Notes: generated by a model from the sequence alone, not told the origin. A stretch of DNA of 47,500 nt from Leishmania infantum JPCM5 (GCF_000002875.2 NC_009412.2:1012140-1059639), one strand, 5' to 3'; positions 1 to 10,211 are shown, counted from the first letter of the stretch. Translations and numbers: made by a program.

Positions 1-721
1 GAGCGCTTCTGCTGGGCGTGTTCTGTGTCTTACCGAGGCCATGCACGACGATCAGCTGCGCTTCTTTCGCCGCTACACCCGCGTCTTCCCAGCCACGGCG
101 TACGCGCGCCACACGCCGCGAGTCGGCTGTTCCGTGGCGACGGATGCACGATCCACCACTTGCACCTCCCTGTCGAGCGCCGCGAGTCGGACGAGTTGTG
201 TGAAGATACTGGCGCTGTTGTGCTCCAAGGAGTCGTCGCAAGCCACCACCGCAGACACGACGCCCGAGAAGTGCTCGGCATTGCCGACGTCGGCACAGTC
301 ACTCGCGGTGTCGCACAAGCGCACACGTGGGGGGTGTGTCGATAGCAGAGACGCATCTGCTCTGGAGCAGACCTCTACCGCCTCGCCGGAGCCGCCGCGT
401 GGAGCCGAAGTGAAGCGGGTGAGGTCGGATACCGACGGCGTATCTGCGCCTGCGGAGTCGAGCGGCTCACCGACGACGGCCGCATCGAGCGCTGCTATCA
501 AGCAAGAGGCGGAGACACGCACCACCGTTACCAATGCTGCGGAAGGAAACGCCGCCGCAGCTGCTTCCTGTGACACGACAGAGCCGACGCCGACCGCGTC
601 GCTCTACGTACGCGTGCAGTACGACAAGGCGGTCATCACAACGCTGCCTATCGAAGTGATGCGAGTGCAGCATCCGCAGGTGCTCATCGACTATCTGCTC
701 TCGATGTCCGTTTGGGCCTAG
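1..721 (+). CDS. 3' part of a protein with a chromo-shadow-like C-terminus (5' end outside window)
   Basis: The frame is open from base 2 to the TAG at 719-721, with no stop before the first in-window ATG (41), so the 5' end is probably cut off by the window edge; a start at 41 is possible. Most of the visible protein is low-complexity, rich in Ser, Thr and Ala, with basic patches (HKRTRGG, EVKRVRSD). The last ~38 residues differ: they read as a small folded module, with YVRVQYDK, then LPIEV and HPQVLIDYLLSMSVW at the very end. From memory this aligns without gaps to the end of HP1-type chromo shadow domains (VPAKE...CPQVVISFYEERLTW), sharing the Pro, the PQV, the Ile and the final Trp. If right, this is a chromatin protein whose chromodomain, if any, would lie upstream of the window. 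The gene is clear; the domain call is an inference from visual alignment. Confidence 0.7.
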   Translation, partial: SASAGRVLCLTEAMHDDQLRFFRRYTRVFPATAYARHTPRVGCSVATDARSTTCTSLSSAASRTSCVKILALLCSKESSQATTADTTPEKCSALPTSAQSLAVSHKRTRGGCVDSRDASALEQTSTASPEPPRGAEVKRVRSDTDGVSAPAESSGSPTTAASSAAIKQEAETRTTVTNAAEGNAAAAASCDTTEPTPTASLYVRVQYDKAVITTLPIEVMRVQHPQVLIDYLLSMSVWA

Positions 722-1421
722 CTGTACGTACGTGGGTGTCGGGGAGGGGGCGGAGGAAGAGTACGTGACGTTTCCTGCCCTCACCGGGGTGAGGTGCGCG
801 AGGGGAGAAGAACATTCTGAGGCCATGTACCTCACCGAACACGCATGCCGGAGTGGGGTGGCTGGCACGTGCGCGAGAAACCTATGCATATGTGTGTGAC
901 CGCAGCGAAGCGGCCTGCTTTTCGGTGACCACCAACGTAGAAGTGTGCTGCGCCGTATCGACTGCCGACGGCAAACACATGCCAAGGGAAAGAATGTGGA
1001 GATCGACAACGGGTGAGGGCATTCAGGGGACGGCGTGCTGCACGCGCGTGCACCTTCCACCGCCGCTGCTTCCTTTGTTCTGCGAACGCTCTTGCATGAC
1101 GCACCGCATCGTGCATGGCCCGACCAACACGCGGCCCTCTTCTCTTCTGATGAGCCGCGACTACTATTGTCGCATACCTCTCTCTCTCTCTCGCTCCTTC
1201 TCTCCCCCTCTCTTTCTTGTGCATGCACACTGCACACGCGGCGTGGTGGTGTTGTGCGGCGCACTTCACATGTGCCACCGCCACCACTGCCCCTCCCCCT
1301 TCCCTCACATATGCACGTACGCTGCGGTTCATGCAGCTGTTGTACGAGCACACACGCACGCATAGAAGAGTACACGCTCACCCCCTCCCCACTCTTCCAA
1401 CAATATTCCGGGCGCCCCACT
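722..1421 (+). other. Spacer between the chromo-shadow-like gene and SF3B1
   Basis: No convincing gene is seen. It holds a TC-rich tract (about 1170-1221), a second C/T tract (about 1287-1306) and an AG at 1335-1336, as expected for a polyadenylation plus trans-splicing interval. Open frames on either strand here are low-complexity shadows. Confidence 0.6.
1287..1336 (+). promoter_or_regulatory. Predicted trans-splice acceptor region of SF3B1
   Basis: A C/T tract is followed by the first AG at 1335-1336. The first ATG after that AG is 1422, which is also where the recognisable protein begins, so the acceptor supports the start choice. Confidence 0.45.
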
Positions 1422-4400
1422 ATGGCAGATGCAGCGGGAGGAGAGCCGCAGGCTCTCAAGAAGCACCGCTGGGAGGACCCGACGGGCTTTGGCGGCGGCG
1501 ACAGTGGTGGCGCGATGCCCACGTCGACGCGCTGGAGCTCGGCCACACCGCGGCAGTATGGCGCCGACACCCCGCGCCGCACACCGGTCCTGTCCAGTGA
1601 GACGTCCTCCTGGCGCGGCATGGCGACGCCAAACGCGACGCCGTACATGACGGACTTCATTCCGACACCGACCTTCGGCGCCAGCGGCATGGGCGGCAGC
1701 ACGCCTTCCACGTTCGGCACTCCTCGCATGGGCAGCAGCGGCGTCACAGCTGGCGGCGGCACGCCCCTCTTCGCCAGCGGCAGTACCCCGCGCATGGGCG
1801 GGGTCACCCCTATGTTCACCGGCGCGACCCCGGCCGCCGGGGCAACCTTCGGCGCCACCCCGAACTACCAGTACGAGGGCGGGACACCGCTGCAGTCGCA
1901 CTTCGCCTCCTCCGTCGAGACGCAGTCCATCACGACGGCGGCCATCGAAGCCAAGGCGAAGGCGTTGGAGAAGGAGTGGAACCGCAAGAACAAGCGGCTC
2001 ACAAGCGAGTACCTGGACAGCATCTTGCCCAGAGAGTTCTTCACGGTGGCGGCGGTGCCAGCTGACTACAACCCGCTGCCGCCGGAGGAACCGAACTTCT
2101 ACGAAATCGCCGTGCGCACCATGGACGTGTTTTCGATGCAGGCCGGCGCAGCGGCGGCAGTGACGGCCGGCCTGGACGCGAACGGGCAGCCCATCAAGTA
2201 CGACATCCCGGAGGACATGGGTGACGGCATGCCCACCATGAAGGTCGAGGACGCCGCCGTGTTCGTCGAGCTGCTCAAGTACCACAAGGCAGAGAAGATC
2301 CCTGATGAGCATCTGCCTTCCTACCTCCTTATGAAGAACCTCTTCAAGATCAAGAACGGCGACACGATGCAGCGTCGCGCCGGCACGCGCTACCTCCTCG
2401 ACAAGGCAACGATCTTTGGCAGCCACTTTATCTTCCAGCGCCTCAGCTACATCTGGAGCTCGGATATCCTCAACATTGAGGAGAAGCACCACTTCATCGA
2501 CTTCATCAAGTCGCTGCTGCAGCAGATGGGCAAAGGCGCTCGGCAGTTCACCAAGGAGGTGATTCACCTGGTGGAGCCGCTGCTTACGGCGCACGAGCGC
2601 ATTCTGCGGGACGATGGCAAGCAGGTGCTCACCTTGCTGACACGGGTTGTGGGGTTTCAGGCGGTGTTTGCGGTGATTCGCGAGGACTTTGGCCACGCCG
2701 AGAGCATTGTGCGTCGTCACACGGCTCGTGTCATGGCAGTGGTCGGGTATGCGGCCGGCACCGAGGAAGTGACGGCGGCGCTGCGTGACATGTCCTACGC
2801 CCCGTCGGCGCTTGCTCGCCAGACGGTCGTGCGCTCGATGGCGGAGCTGGCGAAGATGGTGGGGCACGCGTTGATAGCGGCGCTGCCGGAGATGGTGGCA
2901 ATGCTGGAGCGTCTGCTGCGCGACGAGAAGCGCGTGCAGCGGGATGCGGCCCTGGCGGTGGCGGCGATTGCCGAGGCGACGGCGCCGGACGGCATTGAGG
3001 AGCTGGCACCGCTGGTCGACGTCATCTGCGAGGAGTGCATGAAGGGGATCGGCAGCATGGCGTCGCCCTTCATCCAAGCCTTCGGTGCCTTGGTTCCGCT
3101 TATGTCCCCCTACGACGCGCAGGCTCGCACGGCGGCGATGATGCCCAATCTCGTCAACCAGTTCAGCACACCGGAGGACGAGTTCCGCCGCGTTCTCATA
3201 TCTGTCGTGCGCAAGTGCGTGTTGGCGGAGGGCGTGACGCCGCAGTTCATTCGGCAGACAATCCTAGAGCCGTTCTTTGAGGGCTTCTGGCGTGTGCGTC
3301 GCCTTGCCGCGGAGCGCCAAACATCAGGAAGTCTTGTAGCGACGACGGTGGAGATTGCGAAGAAGCTGGGAAGCGTTGATGTGCTCGTGAAGTTATCACC
3401 AGACATGAAGGACGAGAGCGAGGAGTACCAGCGCATGGTGCTGACGGCCATCAAGAAGGTCGTGGACGCCACCGGCATGGATGCGGCCCCCGACACGCTC
3501 GTCACCTTCGTCCTCGACGGCGCCATAGCCGCCGTGCGCCAGGATGAGCTCGGCACGAGCAAGTTGGTCATGAATGTGCTTGCGACTATCTGCAACGCAC
3601 TGGCGGCGCGGTTGCGGCCGTACCTGAAGCAGGTGTTCGACCTCATCAAGCGGCGCCGCGAGAATCGCGAGGCTTCGATGCGAGCGCAGACGGCCGACCT
3701 CGTCTCGCGCATTGCTCACACCGTCATGCTGGCGGACGGCGCCGTGTTCCTGCAGGACCTGGGGCTGAGCCTGTACGAGCGGCTCGAGGACCCGGATGCG
3801 CGGGCGCTGAGCGCGAACTTGCGCGCGGTACGCTCCATCTTAGGCGAGCTGGGCTCCCGCCGCTTCAAGCCCTCGGTGCGCGAGCTTCTGAAGCGGCTCA
3901 CCTTCGTCATCAAGAGCCGCAACAGCCACGTGCAGAACGGCGCCATTGCCCTGATCGAGGACATTGCGACCAACTACGACACGGATGTCGACGCGATTCA
4001 CCTGCACCAGCTGGCGACCCGTGGACTCTTCGAGCTGCTCGACTCCCCGCAGCGGGCGACGCGACACGCGTGCGCGCGCACCTTTGGCGTCATCGCCAAG
4101 AAAATTCGCCCCTTCGCCATCATCCTCGAGCTGGTCGACAACTTTCGCCAAGACAAGCGGCAGATTCGCATCTGCACGGCCGTGGCCCTGAGCGCCATCG
4201 CGAAGGAGTGCGGCCCCTTCACCATCATTCCCTACCTCCTGAACGAGTACAAGATCAGCGAGGGGAAGCAGGTGGCGGTCATTGTGCAGCACTCGGTGCT
4301 CAAGGCGATCCGGTATATTTTCGAGGCCATCGGTTCGATCGGCAAGGAGTACGTCTATCCAATGATCCCGCTGCTGGAGCGCGCCTTGACGGAGACGAAC

Positions 4401-4808
4401 ATACAGATGCGACGCATGGCCGTGGAGGCCTGCCGCGCCATTCTGCTCTCCGTGGCCGGCAACGACGGCTTTGAGGACATCGCGCTGCACCTGCTGAATT
4501 TTGTCCACCCGAACATTGTGGAGCTGCTGGCTAAGAATGAGGTCAAGATCGGCGAGGAGCGCCTCAAGATGGTGACGGCCGTCGTGAGCTACTACGAGGC
4601 GGCGCGGGTGGTGATCGAGCCGGGGAAGCTGCTGCAGTACCTCTTGCAGGGCCTGTTCCACCCAGCGCGCAAGGTGCGCGACATCTACCGGCGAACTTAC
4701 AACCTGATCTACGTCGGCAGCCCAGAGCGCCTCGTCCCGTACTACCCACGCATTGAGAACGACGCCTCACATACGTACGTGCGCCATGAGCTGGAAGTGC
4801 TTCTCTAA
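1422..4808 (+). CDS. SF3B1: Splicing factor 3B subunit 1 (SF3b155)
   Basis: This is the HEAT-repeat scaffold of the SF3b complex of U2 snRNP, which holds the branch-point duplex; in kinetoplastids it would serve mainly trans-splicing in the nucleus. The protein is 1128 residues, shorter than the ~1300 of animals. The N-terminal ~150 residues are disordered, with KKHRWEDPTG near the start (like a U2AF ligand motif) and many TP dipeptides in Gly-rich context (GSTPRMG, GGVTP, GATPAAG), as in the phosphorylated TP region of SF3b155. The remainder is a continuous HEAT array ending in YPRIENDASHTYVRHELE, close to the conserved end of the family. Family block ALAVAAIAEATAPDGIEE lies near residue 510. 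The frame is open further upstream to 1035, but 1422 is the first ATG after the predicted acceptor. Confidence 0.97.
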   Translation: MADAAGGEPQALKKHRWEDPTGFGGGDSGGAMPTSTRWSSATPRQYGADTPRRTPVLSSETSSWRGMATPNATPYMTDFIPTPTFGASGMGGSTPSTFGTPRMGSSGVTAGGGTPLFASGSTPRMGGVTPMFTGATPAAGATFGATPNYQYEGGTPLQSHFASSVETQSITTAAIEAKAKALEKEWNRKNKRLTSEYLDSILPREFFTVAAVPADYNPLPPEEPNFYEIAVRTMDVFSMQAGAAAAVTAGLDANGQPIKYDIPEDMGDGMPTMKVEDAAVFVELLKYHKAEKIPDEHLPSYLLMKNLFKIKNGDTMQRRAGTRYLLDKATIFGSHFIFQRLSYIWSSDILNIEEKHHFIDFIKSLLQQMGKGARQFTKEVIHLVEPLLTAHERILRDDGKQVLTLLTRVVGFQAVFAVIREDFGHAESIVRRHTARVMAVVGYAAGTEEVTAALRDMSYAPSALARQTVVRSMAELAKMVGHALIAALPEMVAMLERLLRDEKRVQRDAALAVAAIAEATAPDGIEELAPLVDVICEECMKGIGSMASPFIQAFGALVPLMSPYDAQARTAAMMPNLVNQFSTPEDEFRRVLISVVRKCVLAEGVTPQFIRQTILEPFFEGFWRVRRLAAERQTSGSLVATTVEIAKKLGSVDVLVKLSPDMKDESEEYQRMVLTAIKKVVDATGMDAAPDTLVTFVLDGAIAAVRQDELGTSKLVMNVLATICNALAARLRPYLKQVFDLIKRRRENREASMRAQTADLVSRIAHTVMLADGAVFLQDLGLSLYERLEDPDARALSANLRAVRSILGELGSRRFKPSVRELLKRLTFVIKSRNSHVQNGAIALIEDIATNYDTDVDAIHLHQLATRGLFELLDSPQRATRHACARTFGVIAKKIRPFAIILELVDNFRQDKRQIRICTAVALSAIAKECGPFTIIPYLLNEYKISEGKQVAVIVQHSVLKAIRYIFEAIGSIGKEYVYPMIPLLERALTETNIQMRRMAVEACRAILLSVAGNDGFEDIALHLLNFVHPNIVELLAKNEVKIGEERLKMVTAVVSYYEAARVVIEPGKLLQYLLQGLFHPARKVRDIYRRTYNLIYVGSPERLVPYYPRIENDASHTYVRHELEVLL

Positions 4809-4831
4809 CAAACTGCAGCCCCCCACCCCCT

Positions 4832-4832
<1 letters not shown>

Positions 4833-4862
<30 letters not shown>
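4833..4862. repeat. CA dinucleotide microsatellite
   Basis: An uninterrupted run of about 15 CA units lies 25 bases after the SF3B1 stop, followed by a few CACG units. It falls in the presumed 3' UTR. Confidence 0.9.
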
Positions 4863-4867
<5 letters not shown>

Positions 4868-5752
4868 GCACGCAAACCCAGCGCAAGCGAGCAAGAGAGG
4901 CGGGACGTGCATACTTAAGCTCTTCGGCACAGTTGTTGACGAGTGCGTGCGTGCGAGGGGGAGGAGGCTACGCATGAGGCTGCAGTTCAGAGCCTCGAGG
5001 GCGGCTGTGCCGTGCGGGAGAGGGTATGAGTGTGTGGCCATCTTTTCTCTGCGGGTAACAGAATGCTGTCTGGCGTGCGCACGCGCGAGCACGTATGGCA
5101 TACGCGCTGGCACCGCTAACTCGAATGGCAGAAATGCAGCAGAATAAAAGCAGGCGAGGGTAGGCGTCGACGCACGCGTGTGCACATGCATACGTGCCAC
5201 CTGGCAGCGTGTCGAAGTGCCTTGTCGTGGGGGAGGGGCTGTCGAGGCCCGCTACTTGAAACACGTGCACAGGTGTACGACCGGACTTCACGGACAGGCG
5301 CACCGAATGGTGCAAGGCTGCGCGGAGGCGGACGGCCGGTGTGGAAATGAGAAGCATTCCACTAGCGCTGCGCTTTGAATGTGCGGGGGGGGTCGGGCAG
5401 GCAGCGAGACGCGGGTGCTGCGCCGATGAGTGATGCTCCTCGCCGCCCGTATGTATTCGCGCGTGTGGGTGTGCGTTCCTCGTGCGACGAAGCCTTTCTG
5501 TCGTTGTGTGTGTTGACGAGTACTCGCCGCCATCAAGCCGCACTTCTCCACAGTGTCGTTCCTTGCCCTCCTCCCTCTCCGTCTCTAACCCAACCCGGCG
5601 CAACCAATCACACATATCCAATGCACGGGGGGCTGCGAGAGAAACGCCGAGCACGTCCAATCGCGCACCCACCCACACACCGTCACAGATTCGTGAGCAA
5701 GGCAAACTACAGAGCAAACGCAGACCAGTCCAAGAGCCGTTGGCACGACAGT

Positions 5753-5755
<3 letters not shown>

Positions 5756-5790
<35 letters not shown>
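5756..5790. repeat. CA dinucleotide microsatellite
   Basis: An uninterrupted CA run of about 17 units in the SF3B1-LRR spacer. Confidence 0.9.
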
Positions 5791-5796
<6 letters not shown>

Positions 5797-6285
5797 CAGA
5801 GGAGCGGCCGCTGGGTTGTTTTCCCACTACTGTAAACTCTGTTTGTCTTTGTGAGTCTTGTGTGTCACAGACGGCTTGACGCACCCGCTCACCAATCTGC
5901 CTGCCTGCTTCTCACTTCCACGACAGTGCGCACACGCACTCCGTCTCCACCCAACTGCTTTGTGTGTCTCTCCTTCTTGCTTTCTGTTTTTGTCCCCCCC
6001 TCCTCCCCTGGTGAAGAGTCGCACGCGTTGACCTGTTCCGCTCTCCTCCTCCGACTCGCAACGGACGGCTGCAGCGCAATTTATTCGCCTTCACTCTTAA
6101 CTCCTTTGTTTTGCCTCCCCCCTCACCGACCCCTTATATATACAGAGAGAGAGAGCACGCGTGAGAACCTCGCCTATATCCGTCAAGACGAGGGCGGCGC
6201 AGGGCCACGAGTGGACATTGCCGCACCGTTTTCTGTCCTTCTCTTTCTCCATGTAGCGGTGTGTGCGCCGATCCCCGCCCTGAGT

Positions 6286-6310
6286 CTCTGTCTCGTTCTT
6301 CTGCTGGCAG
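6286..6310 (+). promoter_or_regulatory. Predicted trans-splice acceptor region of the LRR/IQ gene
   Basis: A T/C-rich tract (TCTCTGTCTCGTTCTTCTGC) runs into CTGGCAG, with AG at 6309-6310. The next ATG is 6429, the start chosen for the gene. A second AG at 6369-6370 would give the same start. Confidence 0.45.
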
Positions 6311-6428
6311 ATAACAAGGAAAGAAGAAAGCTGAAGGAGAGTGCTGCACACGGCACTGCAGCTCTCTCCAGATCTTCTCTCTCTATATTTCGGTTGTCAC
6401 TGCCGTCACCGTCGCCATCGCTGTCGCC

Positions 6429-9089
6429 ATGCTCACCCCGATCCATGGCGTGATGGACTTGTCCTTTGCCCCTGGCAAGGATCAAGAGCTGTCCGACCTG
6501 CCGTTTGAGAGATCGATGTTGCAGGAGCTGGCGCCAGAGGAGGTGCGTGAGTTGAACGTGACGCATGCGCAGATGCTCAGCCTCACCTCTACCCCTGGCG
6601 CCCTTATCAACGATGTGCTGCGGTATGTCACGGTGCTACGCGCGGCGCACAACCATGTTAGCAGCCTTCACGGCATCGAGGCATTTGGCTCGCTTGAGGT
6701 GCTGGACCTCAGCCACAACTGCCTCCGGGTCGTGGATGCACATGGGGCATCGCTGCTCAGAACGCTGAAGCAGCTGCGCACGGTGGATTTTTCGTATAAC
6801 AACATGAACCTGCTCGATCTGAACGTCTCTGCCGGGGCGCCGTCCTCGCGGCTCTCCGGGCTAAGCGCCGGTGCGACGCCTGCGTTTTCCACGAGCGGCC
6901 CCAGTGGTGGCAGCGGGCGCCTGTCCTTCTCCGTTGCCGACCCATCCGACGGTTTGCTCTCTCTGACTGATATAAACCTATCGCACAACGCGTTTATAGA
7001 CCTGCCAGACCTGCGCAGTGCGCCGCACCTGCAGGTGCTGAACATGGGCCACAACAAGCTGGACGCCCTCGCCGAGCTCGACACTCGCCTGCCGCTTCTC
7101 TCACTGCACTCACTCGCGCTGCACTCGAATCAGCTACGGACCGCTACGGTGCTGCTGCCCTTGTGCGCCCTGGCGGCCACGCTCAAGCACACACAGGTCT
7201 TTCGCAACCCATTCACGCTTGCGCAAAGCCGTCCCAAGACAACCATTAGAAACACCACCAACAGCAGACGCGCCAACCTGCCGGAGGGTGCGCTGGATGA
7301 GTCGATGTGGTGGCGCCCCTTCCTGCTGTGGCTCTGCCCGCTGCTCGTCACTGTTGACCAGGCGGAGTTTACGGCGAGTGAGCGGCGAGTGGCGGCCATC
7401 ATGCTGTTCCGAGAGAACGGCTCTCTCTCCAAGTCGCGTATGGAGTACATGAACCCGCAGCGGAAGGACGACCTGGAGGCGTACCTGCGGCGCAACAGCG
7501 AGCTCGCCACTCCCCCGCACGATGCTATGGCCATCATAGACAACATCGAGCGACAGGAGGAGAGCCTGCAGGAGTACTCGGGCGTCGCGTGGGACGGTGA
7601 CGCTGAGGGGGCCGGACAGATGGTGGTGCCCACCTACCGCATGAACCCCTCCGGGATTCGCGGGGAGGCAGCAGCGCCCCGTTCCGCCAACGGCACCCTG
7701 AGTACATCACCGAACACGTACCCTGATCCTGCACCACTAGAGGTTGTCGGGTCAACCCTTCCAGGGGCGACGCCGATGGCGCAGTTCTCGCGCGGCGCCG
7801 GTGGGGCGGCGAGCCGATCCTCGTCTGGCGCTCGTGTCGTGGTGGTTGCCCCGGAAGCACTGTTCACCGTGAGCCCTAGCTCCAGCGGCGTGCTAAACAC
7901 AAACCGCAACCGCCAGCGCGTCCGCCCCGCCTCCATGACGAGCTTCGTCCGGGCGCTGCAGAGGAAGCTGCGGTCAATAGAGGAGGTGGTGGCGGTGCTG
8001 TGGCACGCTGACCTGTCGCGACGCACCAGGGCCGCCATTGTCATTCAACGCGTCATGCGCGGCGCGTTGGCGCGCATGCACCTATCCGAGGAGGATGCGG
8101 AGAGCTGTCGCTTCATTCGATACCAGCTGCAACAGGCGACTGCCGCCTCGGCTGCGCAGGCGGCGCACGTCGCCAGCGGAGCCGCAGCACAGGCGAGTGG
8201 CAGTGGCGCTGGCGGCAATGACAGTGGTAGTGCGGCAACGAGGGGCGTGAGCCAGCGTCACCCGTCGTTAGAGCCGGTAGCGGACACCGGCTCAAACATG
8301 CAGGAGGTTCTCGTCTCCATGCGTAGCCTGCAGGAGGTGATGAGCAACATGTGGGCCGATCTTGAGGAGTATCGCGCGATGGCGGACCGTGAGCAGCGGC
8401 GCGCTGCTGTGCTCATTCAGCGATACTACCGCGGCTACCGTGCACGCTGTGAGTACGGGCGGGCTTTAAAGCATCACCGCTCACTGGCGCCACCTCCGTC
8501 GTCGTGCGCCGCCGCATGCCGGTGCGCTTCGGAAACCGCCTGCCTGCGGAAGGAGGTGAGTGAGCTGCGCAGCGAGGTGAGGGAGCTTCGTGCGCTTCTT
8601 CAGCAGACGACGCGCCAGCAGCGACTGGCCGCATACGACGACCCGGAGCGCGCAATGGACGAAATCATTCGCAAACACGAGCAGCGCAGCAACGCCGATA
8701 TACTCGCTGAGCCGACGTACTGCCCGCGCTCAAACGGCAGCAGCCAATCTCCCAGCGACATGCCCAGCCTCATCGAGCGAGCAGTTGGCGGCAGCGCGTC
8801 AGCGGAGAAGGCGGCGGACGACATCGACCAGGATCCATGCCAGCCGATGACGGACGATGGCGACGACGACGGCACCGCGAGGACGCTGGAAACAAACGAC
8901 GGCCAACTTTCGGGAAGCGCAGCGCTGTCACATAGGGGGCCGGTGACCATGTCACAATCCCCCGAGCTGACCTCTCCGCTTGACAGCATGTCTTCGAGAC
9001 AACGTGCATCAATGCAGACGACGCGCATCACGAAGTTACGGCCGAACTCGGGGAGCATAGTAAACGCTAGGCAGATTGGCAAGGAGTAG
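6429..9089 (+). CDS. Leucine-rich repeat, IQ-motif and coiled-coil protein
   Basis: The protein is 886 residues. Residues ~60-270 hold degenerate LRRs with the LxxLxLxxN pattern (LEVLDLSHNCLRVVD, LQVLNMGHNKLDALAEL). A Ser/Gly/Pro-rich linker follows. Two IQ motifs are visible: AAIVIQRVMRGALARMHL at ~535 and AAVLIQRYYRGYRARCEYG at ~659, both expected to bind calmodulin or a calmodulin-like light chain. A Leu-heptad coiled coil lies at ~700-728 (LRKEVSELRSEVRELRALL), and the C-terminal ~150 residues are disordered and acidic. The order LRR, then IQ, then coiled coil resembles centrosomal/ciliary proteins such as CEP97 and LRRIQ proteins, so a basal-body or flagellar role is plausible but is an inference. 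The start at 6429 is the first ATG after the predicted acceptor. Confidence 0.9.
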   Translation: MLTPIHGVMDLSFAPGKDQELSDLPFERSMLQELAPEEVRELNVTHAQMLSLTSTPGALINDVLRYVTVLRAAHNHVSSLHGIEAFGSLEVLDLSHNCLRVVDAHGASLLRTLKQLRTVDFSYNNMNLLDLNVSAGAPSSRLSGLSAGATPAFSTSGPSGGSGRLSFSVADPSDGLLSLTDINLSHNAFIDLPDLRSAPHLQVLNMGHNKLDALAELDTRLPLLSLHSLALHSNQLRTATVLLPLCALAATLKHTQVFRNPFTLAQSRPKTTIRNTTNSRRANLPEGALDESMWWRPFLLWLCPLLVTVDQAEFTASERRVAAIMLFRENGSLSKSRMEYMNPQRKDDLEAYLRRNSELATPPHDAMAIIDNIERQEESLQEYSGVAWDGDAEGAGQMVVPTYRMNPSGIRGEAAAPRSANGTLSTSPNTYPDPAPLEVVGSTLPGATPMAQFSRGAGGAASRSSSGARVVVVAPEALFTVSPSSSGVLNTNRNRQRVRPASMTSFVRALQRKLRSIEEVVAVLWHADLSRRTRAAIVIQRVMRGALARMHLSEEDAESCRFIRYQLQQATAASAAQAAHVASGAAAQASGSGAGGNDSGSAATRGVSQRHPSLEPVADTGSNMQEVLVSMRSLQEVMSNMWADLEEYRAMADREQRRAAVLIQRYYRGYRARCEYGRALKHHRSLAPPPSSCAAACRCASETACLRKEVSELRSEVRELRALLQQTTRQQRLAAYDDPERAMDEIIRKHEQRSNADILAEPTYCPRSNGSSQSPSDMPSLIERAVGGSASAEKAADDIDQDPCQPMTDDGDDDGTARTLETNDGQLSGSAALSHRGPVTMSQSPELTSPLDSMSSRQRASMQTTRITKLRPNSGSIVNARQIGKE

Positions 9090-9471
9090 GTGAGGCCGGA
9101 TGGATATCGCAGTCCCCGTCTCCACAAGGAGCGAAAGGAAAGAGCCAGTGCGTTTGGCCGCATCATCATCGCGGCTCGAAAAGCGGGTGGAGACGGACGC
9201 AGCGAAGCGACAGTGCCCCATCCCCTCTCTCTCTTTCTCTTTGGCCGTGCGCCACAGATTTGCTGCAGCTCGTGTTGGCCGTGCTCGAGACGGCGGGCGG
9301 CGGGGGCGCGGTGAATTGAAGGGAAAGCACGGGGCGCACGTCTCTGTGTGTCTGACGGATGTGTGCACCATCTCTTAGGCTTCTTTTGCTTTTAAGATTT
9401 CAGTTCTGTTGATCGGCCACGTGTAGGCGTGCCATCAGGAAGCGGGTCGGAACGTTCGAGGTGCATCATCT

Positions 9472-9494
9472 ACACACACACACACACACACACA
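9472..9494. repeat. CA dinucleotide microsatellite
   Basis: About 11 CA units followed by TACACA, within the spacer. Confidence 0.85.
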
Positions 9495-10104
9495 TACACA
9501 ACGAACGAGCTCTTCACGGCGGCGCCTTTAAGCGTTCTCATCTTTCTCATCTGGGCGATATGCGAGGCGAATACACGCACACCAACAGAAACCCACCGCT
9601 GCTTCTACGGGCAACATGGCAGTTTGGCTTACGTCTGCATGCGCGACGTCAACAGGCAGCGGCAGTCGTACATCTTTCCGGGCGGTGCGTGACGCAGCTC
9701 ACATGATGATGGCTGGTCGTCGATTGACGCCTACGTCCAGCTGCTTTGCTGCGCCCCTTTTCCCTCTGTCTTGAATCGCGCATCACCAAGCGAGCCCAAG
9801 ATGTTTTGCCCCGCCTTTTCTCGTTCGTTTCTCTCTGTCTTGTGCCTTGATGACCCCTCCCCCTCACTGGCCCGCGCGCACATATATATGCGTGTCTGTG
9901 TGTGCATCATACTTGACTTAACGCGGCATCTGCGGCGCGCTTTCCTGCAGTGGACCGTCTCTTCCCGTTTCTTCACGTTGGTGCGCTCACTTGCGCGCCC
10001 TCTCACGCGCGCGCCTTCCATCGTCTTTCTCCGTGCTGCTGGTGGAGTTGCACCCAAGCGCACCGAGGGAGGCACGCGACTGCACACGCACAGGCGCCTT
10101 CTGT

Positions 10105-10150
10105 TCTGCGCCCTTTCCTCACGACACCTGCAACGAGGATTGCTCATCAG
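10105..10150 (+). promoter_or_regulatory. Predicted trans-splice acceptor region of the ADP-ribosylglycohydrolase-like gene
   Basis: A C/T-rich stretch ends in GCTCATCAG, with AG at 10149-10150. The first ATG downstream is 10212. Confidence 0.4.
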
Positions 10151-10211
10151 CTAACCGCGCACACACGTAAACAAATACGCGCAAGAGGACCGCCTGCGAG
10201 GCACTGCATTC

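Larger units (their letters stand above)
4809..6428 (+). other. Spacer between SF3B1 and the LRR/IQ gene
   Basis: About 1.6 kb with no supported gene. It contains two CA microsatellites (4833-4862 and 5756-5790), a short GA run near 6144-6154 and strong pyrimidine tracts towards the 3' end. The open frames here translate the repeats and pyrimidine tracts into low-complexity sequence. Confidence 0.6.
9090..10211 (+). other. Spacer between the LRR/IQ gene and the ADP-ribosylglycohydrolase-like gene
   Basis: No supported gene. It holds a CA microsatellite at 9472-9494, a short ATATAT stretch near 9880 and C/T-rich stretches towards the next gene. Confidence 0.6.

Noticed and set aside
1035..1421. 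N-terminal extension of SF3B1
   Set aside because: The frame is open, but it has no ATG, encodes low-complexity residues from pyrimidine tracts and lies upstream of the predicted trans-splice acceptor.
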